Assembly (NCBI RefSeq): GCF_005222205.1
Contig: NZ_CP032346.1
Coordinates: forward strand, 434,001-498,000
DNA: 64,000 bases
From: Azospirillum brasilense
GTDB taxonomy: Bacteria > Pseudomonadota > Alphaproteobacteria > Azospirillales > Azospirillaceae
Direction of reading: 5' to 3'
A program made the translations under genes and the position numbers. Below, one piece after another: positions 48,352 through 59,013 of the stretch (its first letter is position 1; every line of letters starts with the position of its first letter). Below the pieces are notes generated by a model. That model saw only the letters and a list, made by a program, of their open reading frames with translations. It was not told where the DNA came from and made no database searches.

Positions 48352-48392
48352 TTCGGACGTATAGATAGCAGCGAAGACCGGCCCGTTCCAGC

Positions 48393-48428
48393 CTTCATCC
48401 CTCCCAGCCGTTGCGTGGAGGGATGAAG
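48393..48428 (-). terminator. Hairpin just after asd
   Basis: Perfect 12-bp stem CTTCATCCCTCC/GGAGGGATGAAG with a 12-base loop, starting 15 bases past the asd stop on the minus strand. No T run; probable mRNA 3' end or processing structure. Confidence 0.5.
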
Positions 48429-48442
48429 GGGTCCGGGATGCC

Positions 48443-49456
48443 TTACAGGCTCAGCTCGGCGATCTGCACGGCGTTGAGCGCGGCCCCCTTCAGGAGCTGG
48501 TCGCCGCAGACGAACAGGTCGAGGCCGTGGTCGCCGAAGATCAGGCTGGTGCGGATGCGGCCGACCTCGACGTCGAACTGGCCGGTGGCGTTGATCGGCA
48601 TCGGGTAGACGCCGTCCGCCGGCACGTCCTTGACCACCACGCCCGGCGCGTCGGCCAGCACGGCGCGGGCGGCGTCCGGGGTGACCGGCGACAGCGTCTC
48701 GACCGTGATCGCCTCCGAATGGGCGCGGTAGGTCGGGATGCGCACCGCCGTGCAGCTGACCGGCAGGTCCGGGATCTCAAGGATCTTCCGGGTCTCCCAG
48801 GTCACCTTCATCTCCTCCTTCGTGTAGCCGTTCTCCTGGAAGGCGTCGATCTGGGGGATCAGGTTGAAGGGGATCGGGTGACGGAACACGCTGTTGACGA
48901 CCGGCTTGCCGTCGAGCTGGTTGCGGGTCTGCTCCTCAAGCTCGGCCATGCCCTCCGCACCGGCGCCGCTGGTCGCCTGGTAGGTGGAGACGATGACACG
49001 GCGAAGGCCGAAGGCCTTGTGCAGAGGCCCGAGCGCGACGACGGCGATGGCGGTCGTGCAGTTCGGGTTGGCGATCAGCTTGGCGTCGCCCATGGCGTGG
49101 GCGTTGATCTCCGGCACGATCAGCGGGACGTTGTCGTCGTAGCGGAAGGCCGAGGAGTTGTCGATCACCAGCGCCCCGCCGGCGGCGATGGCCGGCGCGT
49201 GCTCCTTGGCGAAATCACCGGACACGGCGAGCAGGACGATGTCGTAACCCTTCACCTTCTCGACGTCGAACGCCACGAGGGTCTTCTCGCCGAACGGGGT
49301 CTCGACGGTCCGGCCGGCGCTGCGCTCCGACGCGAACAGGCCGAGTTCCGCGACCGGGAACGAACGGCGGTGAAGAACATCGACCATCTCGCGGCCGACG
49401 GCGCCCGTGGCACCGACGATGGCGACGCGGCGGGGAGAAGGAGAAGAGGTGCTCAT
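48443..49456 (-). CDS. asd: Aspartate-semialdehyde dehydrogenase
   Basis: 337 residues from the ATG at 49456. N-terminal NADP-binding motif [14 protein letters not shown], catalytic Cys133 in IANPNCTTA, and C-terminal [14 protein letters not shown] and [32 protein letters not shown] segments identify it. It reduces aspartyl phosphate to aspartate semialdehyde for lysine, diaminopimelate, threonine and methionine synthesis. Transcribed alone, away from other amino-acid genes. Confidence 0.96.
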   Translation of the reverse strand: MSTSSPSPRRVAIVGATGAVGREMVDVLHRRSFPVAELGLFASERSAGRTVETPFGEKTLVAFDVEKVKGYDIVLLAVSGDFAKEHAPAIAAGGALVIDNSSAFRYDDNVPLIVPEINAHAMGDAKLIANPNCTTAIAVVALGPLHKAFGLRRVIVSTYQATSGAGAEGMAELEEQTRNQLDGKPVVNSVFRHPIPFNLIPQIDAFQENGYTKEEMKVTWETRKILEIPDLPVSCTAVRIPTYRAHSEAITVETLSPVTPDAARAVLADAPGVVVKDVPADGVYPMPINATGQFDVEVGRIRTSLIFGDHGLDLFVCGDQLLKGAALNAVQIAELSL

Positions 49457-49673
49457 GGGTGTGGTCCGTCCTTTGGTCTTGCCCGGATCGAGCGTGGACG
49501 GCGGCCCCAGATGCACCAAGGCCCCGTCCGTGTCCGGCGGGGCCTTCGTGGTGGGTGAAGCGTCTTACTCGATCAACGCACGCCACCGTCCGACGGCCCG
49601 CCGGAGCGGGTCGTTTTGGTAGTGGTGGTGGTGATGGCGAGCGAGCGATTCATAACCCGCTAGATAAACGAAA

Positions 49674-49701
49674 GGCGCGGGGCTTGTAAAGCGCCCGCGC
49701 C
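49674..49701 (-). terminator. Probable terminator of glgP
   Basis: Stem GGCGCGGG/CCCGCGCC (49674-49681 and 49694-49701) about 41 bases past the glgP stop. On the minus strand it is followed by TTTCGTTT. Confidence 0.6.
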
Positions 49702-49741
49702 TTCGCGCCGCAATTTTTGTCAGGCTCCGGACAAGACCGCG

Positions 49742-52240
49742 TCAGCCCTCGGTTTCGGTCACATGCTCCGGCTTCACGGGATGCACGTCCCAGATCTCCG
49801 TCGCGTACTCCATGATGGTGCGGTCGGAGGAGAACCAGCCCATGTTGGCGGTGTTCAGGATGGCCTTGCGCGTCCATTCCTCCTGGTCGCGGTAGAGGTC
49901 CATGGCCGCCTGCTGCGCCTGGCAATAGTCGGCGAAGTCCGCCGTCACCAGGAAATGGTCGCCGCCGTCGGTCAGCGCCTGGAGGATCGGGTGGTAGCGG
50001 TTGGGATCGTCCGGCGAGAAGACGCCGGTGGAGATCATGTCCAGCGCCCGCTTCAGGCTGGGGTTGGACGCGATGACCTCGCGCGGGTTGAAGCCGCCGC
50101 TGGCGCGCAGGTCGTTCACCTCCTCCGCCGTCAGGCCGAAGATGAAGATGTTGTCCTCGCCCACATGCTCGCGGATCTCGACGTTGGCGCCGTCCAGCGT
50201 GCCGATGGTCAGCGCGCCGTTCAGGGCCAGCTTCATGTTGCCGGTGCCCGACGCCTCCATGCCCGCGGTGGAGATCTGCTCCGACAGGTCGGCCGCCGGC
50301 ATGATGATCTCCGCCGCCGTCACGTTGTAGTTCGGCAGCAGAACGATCTTCAGGTTGTCGTGCACCGACGGGTCATGGTTCACCACCTTCGCCACATCGT
50401 TGATGAGCTTGATGATGAGCTTCGCCATGTGGTAGCTCGGCGCCGCCTTGCCGGCGAAGATCTTGGTCACCGGCACCCAGGCGACGGTCGGGTTGTCGCG
50501 CATCTCGTTGTACAGCGCGATCGCCTGGAGGATGTTCAGGAGCTGGCGCTTGTACTCGTGCATGCGCTTGACCTGCACGTCGAACAGGCTGTCCACCTGC
50601 ACGTCCACCCCGGTCTGGCGCGCGATGTAGGCGGCCAGCCGCTTCTTGTTCTTGCGCTTGGCCCGGCGGAACTCCTCGCGGAAGACCAGATCGTCGGCCT
50701 TCTCCGCCAGCGCCTTGATCTGGCTGAGGTCCTTGATCCAGCCGTTGCCGATGCGGCTGGTGATCAGCGCGGCCAGCGGCTGGTTCGCCTGATGCAGCCA
50801 GCGGCGCGGGGTGATGCCGTTGGTCTTGTTGTTGATGCGCTCCGGGAATTCCGCATGGAAGTCGGCGAAGACCGTCTGCTTCATCAGCTCGGTGTGCAGG
50901 GCCGACACGCCGTTGACCTTGTGCGAGCCGAGGAAGGCCAGATTGCCCATGCGCACCCGGCGGTCGCCGCGCTCGTCGATCAGCGACAGGCGGGACAGCC
51001 GCCCGTTGTCGCCCGCCGCCCGCGCCTTGGAGCGGTTGAGGAACTTGGCGTTGATTTCGTAGATGATCTGCATGTGGCGCGGCAGCACGCGCTCCATCAT
51101 GCGCACCGGCCACGCCTCCAGCGCCTCCGGCAGCAGCGTGTGGTTGGTGTAGGAGAAGGTCGCGCGGGTGATGTCCCACGCCTTGTCCCAGGTCACGCCG
51201 TGCTGGTCCACCAGCAGCCGCATCAGCTCGGCGATGCCGATGGCCGGGTGCGTGTCGTTGAGCTGGATCGCCGCCTTGTCCGGCAGGCTGTCGAAATTGG
51301 AATGGTGCTGCAGATAGCGGCGCAGGATGTCCTGCAGCGAGGCGGAGGTGAAGAAGTACTCCTGCTTCAGCCGCAGTTCCTTGCCGCCCTCCGTCGCGTC
51401 GTTCGGGTAGAGGACGCGGCTCAGATTCTCGGTCAGCACCTTCTGCTCGACCGCCTTCATGTAGGCGCCGTCGTTGAAGTGTCCGAAGTTGAAGTCGCGC
51501 GTGGCGCGGGCCGACCACAGGCGCAGCGTGTTGATCGTGTCGCCGCCGTAGCCGACCACCGGCGTGTCGTAGGCCATGGCCAGCACGCGCTCGGCATCGA
51601 CCCAGCGATAGGCGCGCTCGCCCACCGAATCCCGGAACTCCTCGACACGGCCGTAGAACTGGACCGGATACAGCACCTCCGGACGCGGGAACTCCCACGG
51701 GTTGCCGAACTGCAGCCACTGCTCCGGATACTCGACCTGCCAGCCATGCTCGAAGCGCTGCTCGAACAGGCCGAACTCGTAGCGGATGCCGTAGCCGTAG
51801 CCGGGCAGCGCTTCCGACGCCATGCTGTCGAGGAAACAGGCGGCCAGACGGCCGAGGCCGCCGTTGCCGAGTGCCGCGTCCGGCTCCGCCTCCACCACAT
51901 CGTCGAGGTTCAGGCCGATGCGGTCGAGCGCCTGGCGGCACTGGTCGGTGATGCCGAGGTTGGCGAGGCTGTTGGTCAGAAGGCGGCCGATCAGGAATTC
52001 CAGCGAGAGGTAGTAAACGCGCTTGGCGTCCTGCTGGTAATAGGTCCGCGTCGTGTCCATCCAGCGGTCCACGAGGCGGTCGCGCACGGCGAGCGCCACG
52101 GTGTGGAACCAGTCGCGCCGGGTCGCCGCCCGCGCGTCCTTGCCGACGGAATAAACCAGCCACTCCAGAAACGAGCGCTTCAGCCCGTCGACATCCAGAC
52201 TGCGGCGTTCGATCTCGCGGGACTTATACCGAGCGTCCAT
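49742..52240 (-). CDS. glgP: Glycogen/starch/alpha-glucan phosphorylase
   Basis: 832 residues from the Met at 52240, the usual family length; an in-frame Met at 52300 is possible. Conserved segments include VYYLSLEFLIGRLLTNSL, DAALGNGGLGRLAACFLDS and NDTHPAIGIAELMRL. The PLP lysine lies near 669 in EASGTGNMKLALNGALTIGTLDGAN. The enzyme releases glucose 1-phosphate from glycogen. It is not next to glycogen synthesis genes here. It is divergent from the GNAT-C39 operon across about 250 bases. Confidence 0.96.
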   Translation of the reverse strand: MDARYKSREIERRSLDVDGLKRSFLEWLVYSVGKDARAATRRDWFHTVALAVRDRLVDRWMDTTRTYYQQDAKRVYYLSLEFLIGRLLTNSLANLGITDQCRQALDRIGLNLDDVVEAEPDAALGNGGLGRLAACFLDSMASEALPGYGYGIRYEFGLFEQRFEHGWQVEYPEQWLQFGNPWEFPRPEVLYPVQFYGRVEEFRDSVGERAYRWVDAERVLAMAYDTPVVGYGGDTINTLRLWSARATRDFNFGHFNDGAYMKAVEQKVLTENLSRVLYPNDATEGGKELRLKQEYFFTSASLQDILRRYLQHHSNFDSLPDKAAIQLNDTHPAIGIAELMRLLVDQHGVTWDKAWDITRATFSYTNHTLLPEALEAWPVRMMERVLPRHMQIIYEINAKFLNRSKARAAGDNGRLSRLSLIDERGDRRVRMGNLAFLGSHKVNGVSALHTELMKQTVFADFHAEFPERINNKTNGITPRRWLHQANQPLAALITSRIGNGWIKDLSQIKALAEKADDLVFREEFRRAKRKNKKRLAAYIARQTGVDVQVDSLFDVQVKRMHEYKRQLLNILQAIALYNEMRDNPTVAWVPVTKIFAGKAAPSYHMAKLIIKLINDVAKVVNHDPSVHDNLKIVLLPNYNVTAAEIIMPAADLSEQISTAGMEASGTGNMKLALNGALTIGTLDGANVEIREHVGEDNIFIFGLTAEEVNDLRASGGFNPREVIASNPSLKRALDMISTGVFSPDDPNRYHPILQALTDGGDHFLVTADFADYCQAQQAAMDLYRDQEEWTRKAILNTANMGWFSSDRTIMEYATEIWDVHPVKPEHVTETEG

Positions 52241-52496
52241 GTCTTGACTTTCTTCTTTCCAGGGCCAACTGGAGCGGCGGTTATTCAGCCGGTCTTCCAT
52301 CGGCGGCAGTTTCCGGGGTCCATGGTTAAGCAACGTTTAAGTCGCTGCGCCCAACCAGTCGAATCGGCTAGGCCGTTCGTCCAGAGCAACAGCCAAGACT
52401 TGCCCTTGTGCCACACGCGCTGTGCCAAAACGGAAACCATCCCGGCGGCGCACCGAAGCTCGGTAACCGCTGCGAATCCCCGCTGGAGGGAGTAAG

Positions 52497-53713
52497 ATGG
52501 CGTCCGTGTCAGCCTCTTTGAACCTCCCGATGCTCGACAATACCGTATCTGCTGCGGATACCCGCCAGGATCTGCCGGGCGACGCCACCATCCTGCTCCG
52601 TCAGGCCCAGCCGGCGGACATCCCCGCTCTGCTGGCCATCGAGGAGCGGTGTTTCGCCACCGACCGCCTGACCCGACGTAGTTTTCAATATTTGCTCACG
52701 AAAGCCAAGGCCACTGGACTTGTGGAAGTCCACAGCGGCGCGGTCGTCGGCTACGCCCTGGTGTCCTTCCATTCCGGCACGTCGCTCGCCCGGCTCTACT
52801 CCTTCGCCGTCGATCCCGGCCACCGCGGCCAGGGCGTCGCCAAGCGGCTGCTGGCCGCGGCGGAGCAGGCGGCCCGCTCACGGGACTGCATCTACCTGCG
52901 GCTGGAGGTGCGGCGCGACAACGCCGCCGCGATCGACCTCTACAAGAAGGCCGGCTACCGCGAGTTCGGCGTCTACACCGACTATTACGAAGACCACATG
53001 GAGGCGTTGCGGCTGGAGAAGCGCCTTGGCCACAGCGGCCCCAGCGCCCCGCTCGGCGGGCCCCTGGTTCCCTACTACCAGCAGACCCTGGACTTCACCT
53101 GCGGCCCGTCGGCCCTGATGATGGCGATGAAGGCGCTGAAGCCCGCAGAGATCGAACTGGGGCGGAAGCTGGAGATCCGGTTGTGGCGGGAATCGACGAC
53201 CGTCTTCATGACCTCCGGCCATGGCGGCTGCGGCCCGTTCGGGCTGGCACTGGCTGCGGCGCGGCGCGGCTTCGCGGTGGACATCCACATCAAGGACAAC
53301 GCCACCCCCTTCCTGGACAGCGTGCGCAGCGACGAGAAGAAGGAGGTCATGCGCATCGTGCACGAGGACTTCCTCGACGAGCTGGAGGGCAGCGGCGCCA
53401 CCGTCCGTCACAACACGCTGAGTGCCCAGGACATGGCCGACGCGGTGGCGGGCGGGGCCATCCCCATCGTGCTCATCAGCTCCTACCGGATCTATCACGA
53501 GAAATTTCCGCATTGGGTCGTCGTGACCGGTGCCGACGACCGCTTTCTCTATGTTCATGATCCGCTTGTGTACGATCGTCACCACGCTCACATCGACCGG
53601 ATGAACATGCCGATCCCGAAAGCCGACTTCGAGCGCATGGCCCGCTACGGAAAGGCCCAGTTGAAGGCCGCCCTTCTCCTCCGCCCCCAGTCCTCTGACG
53701 GGTCCGCCGACTG

Positions 53714-53714
<1 letters not shown>
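52497..53714 (+). CDS. GNAT acetyltransferase fused to C39-like cysteine peptidase
   Basis: 405 residues with an excellent GGAGGGAG site. The N-terminal GNAT domain (about 30-178) carries the acetyl-CoA loop HRGQGVAKRLL and the RimI-like NAAAIDLYKKAGYREFGVYTDYY. After a short linker, a papain-like C39 peptidase domain (about 190-395) has YYQQTLDFTCGPSALMMA (Cys202), His339 in FPHWVVVTG and Asp355 in VHDPLV. The gene overlaps the RimK-like ligase gene by one base (TGATG). Such pairs were predicted by comparative genomics to modify or build short peptides; the true substrate is unknown. No signal peptide. Confidence 0.9.
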
Positions 53715-55195
<1,481 letters not shown>

Positions 55196-55666
55196 AATCC
55201 CCTTTCGGGCAGTTCCGCCATCCCTTCGGATGACCCCCGGATTCCAAACACTTCTCCTCCTAAGATGTTTTCGGCTGTGGCCGCCGGGGAACAAGCCTCT
55301 TCCCACCGCGTTATGAAATCAACGTCACCACGAACGGGAGCAACACCGAAGCGCATCAACGCTTTGGAGTTGCCCAGGCTGGAGAGCGGGAGACCGTTGA
55401 TGACGACGAACTGCTCGATGTGCTGCGCCGGACCGACACCCGGACACTGCTAGGCAGCACCACCGCATTCTAAACCACCGACACGAATCGCAGAACCGGC
55501 GCGGCCACAGGACCGGCGCCGGAAGGGACCACGCGTCGAAAAAGGGATCCCTTCCCGCCGAAGCCGCGGGAACCGGAATCTCGGGAACTGAAATCTCGGG
55601 ACGGGGGCGCCGTCACCACGGACCGGCAGCCCCGCCGAATGAAGAGAAGCTGGAGGAAGAGCAACA
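55196..55666. other. Gene-poor interval before the ECF sigma gene
   Basis: 471 bases with no gene I can support. A frame open from 55264 to 55473 encodes a plausible acidic C-terminus (DDDELLDVLRRTDTRTLLG) but has no usable start codon; a shorter ATG frame over the same bases (55265-55453) has atypical codon use and no ribosome site. Further right are three 15-base tandem units and the leader of the sigma gene, ending in GCTGGAGGAAG before its ATG. Confidence 0.5.
55568..55604. repeat. Three tandem 15-bp GGGAAC-containing units
   Basis: GGGAAC or GGGAC recurs at about 55568, 55583 and 55598, each 15 bases apart; the decamer AATCTCGGGA is exactly repeated (55577-55586, 55592-55601). GGAAC is the usual -35 core of ECF-sigma promoters, and the repeats lie 65-100 bases before the ECF sigma gene. 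No -10 partner at the proper distance was found, so they could instead bind a regulator. Confidence 0.5.
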
Positions 55667-56140
55667 ATGGCGTATTGTTTCGAAGCCGAGCTGATCCGTT
55701 GCATGCCGAACCTGCAGCGCTATGCCTGCAAGCTGACGCGCGACGCCAGCGCCGCCGAGGATCTGACCCAGGATTGTCTTGCCCGCGCCTTGTCCCGCCA
55801 GCATCGTTTCGAGCCCGGCACCAACATGCAGGCTTGGCTGACCACGATGCTGAAGAATCTGCATTTCAACAACCTCCAGCGTGAAAAGCACGTCACCAAG
55901 GTGGAGCTGTGGGACGGCGCCATGTCGGTCGAGGCGTCCCAGATCGCCCGGCTCGTCTTCCGCGACGTCGACCGCGCCTTCGGCGCCCTCACCCCCAGCC
56001 AGCGCAAGGTTGTGAAGCTGGTCGCCATTGAGGGCCGCCCCTATCAGGAGGCCGCGGAGAAGCTGAACGTGTCCATCGGCACCATCCGCTCCCGCCTGTG
56101 CCGGGCCCGCGAGCGGCTGAACAACCTGATGGCCGCCTGA
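55667..56140 (+). CDS. ECF-type RNA polymerase sigma factor
   Basis: 157 residues: sigma region 2 (about 8-75; YACKLTRDASAAEDLTQDCLARAL and AWLTTMLKNLHFNNLQRE) and region 4 (about 100-152; LTPSQRKVVKLVAIEGRPYQEAAEKLNVSIGTIRSRLCRARERL). No extra domains. The ATG has GGAGGAAG a few bases upstream. The 75-residue anti-sigma-like protein encoded next on the same strand probably holds it inactive. The stimulus is unknown; alphaproteobacterial relatives answer envelope, oxidative or general stress. Confidence 0.92.
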   Translation: MAYCFEAELIRCMPNLQRYACKLTRDASAAEDLTQDCLARALSRQHRFEPGTNMQAWLTTMLKNLHFNNLQREKHVTKVELWDGAMSVEASQIARLVFRDVDRAFGALTPSQRKVVKLVAIEGRPYQEAAEKLNVSIGTIRSRLCRARERLNNLMAA

Positions 56141-56472
56141 GACGCGGCAGGGAATGCGCCGCGGGGTATGGCAACCGTACAACAGATTGATTCTTCCGTC
56201 GCATTCGGACAATCCGTCGCCGGAACAACCGATCGGAGCGGCTGTTACATCCCGCGAGCAAGACGAGCAGGGCTGCTCAGGAGTGGCCGAACATCCCCGG
56301 GGAACGATCGGATACCCGTCGCCTACCACTTGGCGGTATCGGCATCATCCCCATAAGAAGAGGTAAGACACCACTCCCGACGCCGTGCCCGCCGCACTAT
56401 ATTGAACTCTGCGTCGCGGATCGTTTCCGTCTCGGGGGGATGGCCTCCGGAGGCGTTCCGGGATCAAAAGAT
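56141..56472. promoter_or_regulatory. Interval between sigma and anti-sigma genes with an ECF-type promoter
   Basis: 332 bases without a supportable gene (only short, start-poor frames). It contains the GGAAC-17 bp-GTT element described separately. Its length suggests that the anti-sigma gene has its own promoter as well as any read-through. Confidence 0.5.
56222..56246 (+). promoter_or_regulatory. Candidate ECF-sigma promoter
   Basis: GGAAC (56222-56226), a 17-base spacer and GTT (56244-56246) match the GGAAC-N16/17-(C)GTT pattern used by EcfG-like and related sigma factors. It would drive the anti-sigma gene about 225 bases downstream, giving the usual negative feedback loop. Confidence 0.5.
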
Positions 56473-56700
56473 ATGAAGCGTGTGACGATGAACCATATCA
56501 ACGCATATCTTGACGGTGCCTTGGACGATAAGGAGCGTCAGGAGTTCGAGCAGTCCGTAGAGGACGACGCCGACGCGAAGGCCGTGGTGACCTTCCACAG
56601 AAGCCATGTGGAGGAGCTTCACCGCCTTTACGATCCCGTGCTGGAAGAACCGGTGCCGGCGCGCATGCTCGAACTGCTGAGGCAACGCCGCAAGAGCTAA
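56473..56700 (+). CDS. Small soluble anti-sigma factor
   Basis: 75 residues from the ATG at 56473; starts at 56440 and 56488 are also possible. The pattern NAYLDGALDDKERQEFEQSV followed by HRSHVEELHRLYDPVLEEPVPARMLELL matches the N-terminal anti-sigma domain found with alphaproteobacterial ECF factors, including the YDPVLEEPVP segment. It has no cysteine, so there is no zinc-binding redox switch, and no membrane segment follows. Release of the sigma factor must work by another route, such as a partner protein or proteolysis. Confidence 0.75.
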   Translation: MKRVTMNHINAYLDGALDDKERQEFEQSVEDDADAKAVVTFHRSHVEELHRLYDPVLEEPVPARMLELLRQRRKS

Positions 56701-56731
56701 CCCTCTGATTCCCGCGTTCCATCGTCACATG

Positions 56732-56765
56732 GGGCGACCGGACGATCCGGCCGCCCGCTTTTTTT
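56732..56765 (+). terminator. Intrinsic terminator of the sigma/anti-sigma unit
   Basis: Stem GGGCG-A-CCGG with CCGG-C-CGCCC (one mismatch, 5-base loop), then GC and seven T (56759-56765), about 30 bases past the anti-sigma stop. Confidence 0.82.
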
Positions 56766-56962
56766 GCCCGCACCCCCGGCGTCGCCTTCGCCGTGGCGGG
56801 CGCCTTGGCGGGCTCTCCCGCATGTCCAGGCGGCCTCCCCCTTCGGATCGACGCTTGCCCCTTTTACAGACCGGCGGCTTTTCCCATAAACAGGAGCCGC
56901 GGAAACGGGGGCTGGGCCATGGGTGCCCGGACCGGCGGGAATGAAGAGGAAGAACAGCGTCC

Positions 56963-58447
56963 ATGGCGCGCGGCAGGCCGGCACCGAACATCATTCTGGG
57001 TCCCGTCCTTTATTTCCGGGGAGAGCAAGGCGACCGCTGGTGGCTGTCCGCCCTCTTCGTGTTGGACGGCGACGCCGAACCCTACGATCTGCGGGTGGAC
57101 GGCGTGACCCTGCCCGTTCCGCCCCGCCACCTCGCCCAATGGCGCAACCGGCATGTCTGGCGGTTCGATTTCGCCATTCCGCGCGGCGCCCGCGATGTCG
57201 AAGCCGCCTATGGCTTTACCGACGGGGCGTCGCCGGGAGACACCTGGGCGGTGACCGTGCCGGGACGCACCTCGTCGCCACGGATCGCCTATGTCTCCTG
57301 CAACGGCGCGGAGGACGAGGAAAAGATCGCCGGGCTGAACGCGCCGCGCAACGCCCTGTGGGGTGACCTGCGCCGCCGTCACGAGAGCGAACGCTTCCAT
57401 CTGCTGCTGCAAGGTGGCGACCAGCTCTACGCCGACGCGGTGTGGCGCCAGCCGCCGCTGCTCACCGCCTGGAAGAAGCGGACCGACGACGCCCGCCTGG
57501 AGGAGCCCTTCACCCCCGCGATGGCGGAAGAGGCGGCGGACTTCTACTTCGACCTTTATCTGCGGGTGTGGGGCCAGCCGGAAACCGCGGCGGTGACGGC
57601 GCGCATCCCCTCGGTGATGATGTGGGACGACCACGACATCTTCGACGGCTGGGGCTCCCACCCGGATGAGGAGATGACGTCCCCGGCCTGGCGCGGCGTC
57701 TACACCGCGGCCCGCCGCCATTTCTCGCTGTTCCAGCTGGCCGCCATGGAGGGCGCCCAGCCGGAATGCGTCTGGGGGGCGCCCATGGACTCCTTCAGCC
57801 AGGGGTTCCGGCTCGGCGATGTCGGTGTTCTGGCGCTGGACATGCGCAGCGACCGCACCCCCCGCCGCGTTCTGTCGGACCGGGTCTGGGATGCCCTGCC
57901 GGAGTGGCTGGAACGCTTCAAGGGCTGCCGCCACCTGATTCTGATGTCCAGCGTGCCGCTGCTCTACCTCGACACCGGCGTGATGGAGCGGGCGGTCGGC
58001 CTGTCGCCCGTCCGCGTCGGGATCGAGGACGATCTGCGCGACCAGTGGCGCAGTCCGGCCCACGCCGAGGAGTGGCTGCGCCTGCTCGGACTTCTGGCGG
58101 AATTCTCGCGGCGGACCGGGTGCCGGATCACCTCGGTGTCGGGCGAAATCCACGCGGGCGCGCGGGCCGTGCTGCGCGGCGGCGGTGTGGAGATCTGGCA
58201 GCTCATCGCGTCGGGGGTCGTCCACCCGCCGCCCGCCAAAACAACGGCTCTCGCCCTGGAATGGCTGGCCGGCCGCAAGGAGACTCTGCCCAACGGCTAT
58301 GTCTTTGAAATGCCGGCTTTCCCCGAATCGGGCAAGCGCATCATCCGCCAGCGCAACTGGCTGTCGCTGATCTTCGACGGCAAAGGGCAGATCCATGCCC
58401 GCTGGTCCGCCGAGGGCCAGCCGAACCGCTACACCCAGGTCATCTGA
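56963..58447 (+). CDS. PhoD-like metallophosphatase, cytoplasmic form
   Basis: 494 residues. PhoD/metallophosphatase motifs in order: RIAYVSCNG (metal ligand region), LLLQGGDQLYAD (about 148-158), MMWDDHDIFDGWG (about 219-231) and SVSGEIHAGAR (about 390-400). An N-terminal beta domain of about 100 residues precedes the catalytic part. True PhoD is exported by Tat as a phosphodiesterase/alkaline phosphatase. Here the start (MARGRPAPNIILGPVLYF) has no twin-arginine or Sec signal, so the enzyme is probably cytoplasmic with a different substrate. Confidence 0.87.
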   Translation: MARGRPAPNIILGPVLYFRGEQGDRWWLSALFVLDGDAEPYDLRVDGVTLPVPPRHLAQWRNRHVWRFDFAIPRGARDVEAAYGFTDGASPGDTWAVTVPGRTSSPRIAYVSCNGAEDEEKIAGLNAPRNALWGDLRRRHESERFHLLLQGGDQLYADAVWRQPPLLTAWKKRTDDARLEEPFTPAMAEEAADFYFDLYLRVWGQPETAAVTARIPSVMMWDDHDIFDGWGSHPDEEMTSPAWRGVYTAARRHFSLFQLAAMEGAQPECVWGAPMDSFSQGFRLGDVGVLALDMRSDRTPRRVLSDRVWDALPEWLERFKGCRHLILMSSVPLLYLDTGVMERAVGLSPVRVGIEDDLRDQWRSPAHAEEWLRLLGLLAEFSRRTGCRITSVSGEIHAGARAVLRGGGVEIWQLIASGVVHPPPAKTTALALEWLAGRKETLPNGYVFEMPAFPESGKRIIRQRNWLSLIFDGKGQIHARWSAEGQPNRYTQVI

Positions 58448-58495
58448 ACCGAGGTGATCTGAACCCAGAAGATCGGACCGGAGGAGCCCGCCGGT

Positions 58496-58894
58496 TCACT
58501 CCGACTGCGGCGACCGGCGGCGGTTGCGCAGATTGAGCGCGTTGAGGAAGCTGGTGGCCTGCGCCGGCGTGGCCGGGCCGCCGGCGCCCGGCGCCTTGGC
58601 CGAGGTCGCCAGGAAGCCGCCGACGCGGGCGCGCAGCTCGACCGAATCGTGGGCCGCCTGGTCGGCGGTCTCCGCCACCTGACGGCGCACGTCGGCGTCG
58701 AGCGTGTTGAAGGCGCGCGTGGCGAATTCGAAGGCCGGCTGGGACTTGGTGGCGATCACCTGCCGCAGCGCCTTGGAAACCAGAACCGTGTCCAGCCCGC
58801 CGGGGCCGTCCACCCCGTCCAGGACATCGGCCAGGATGCCGATGGCCTGCAGGGTCTGGTTGTCATCGAGCGAGATGGGCTCCAGGCCGTCCAT
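58496..58894 (-). CDS. Hypothetical protein
   Basis: 132 residues from the ATG at 58894. Predicted mostly helical (NQTLQAIGILADVLDGVDGPGGLDTVLVSKALRQVI...AFEFATRAFNTLDADVRRQVAETADQA) with a Pro/Gly/Ala-rich linker and a basic Asn/Arg tail. No signal peptide, membrane segment or recognised family. Convergent with the PhoD-like gene and followed on its strand by nothing closer than that gene. Confidence 0.62.
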   Translation of the reverse strand: MDGLEPISLDDNQTLQAIGILADVLDGVDGPGGLDTVLVSKALRQVIATKSQPAFEFATRAFNTLDADVRRQVAETADQAAHDSVELRARVGGFLATSAKAPGAGGPATPAQATSFLNALNLRNRRRSPQSE

Positions 58895-59013
58895 GACACT
58901 CACTTCCGATGTGGTTTGCCGAAGCGTGGTTGAACCGGCGGGGACACCGCCGGATCTTTTGCCGGTGCGGGAAAGCATAGTCGGAGCGCCCCGCCGAGGC
59001 AATGCGCACGGCG

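Noticed and set aside
56154..56366. Small ORFs between the sigma and anti-sigma genes
   Set aside because: No ribosome sites, mixed composition and two mutually overlapping frames; better explained as a regulatory interval.
56473..56700. NepR anti-sigma factor of the general stress response
   Set aside because: The C-terminal EPVP segment recalls NepR, but the rest fits the ASD-type anti-sigma domain and no PhyR gene is adjacent.
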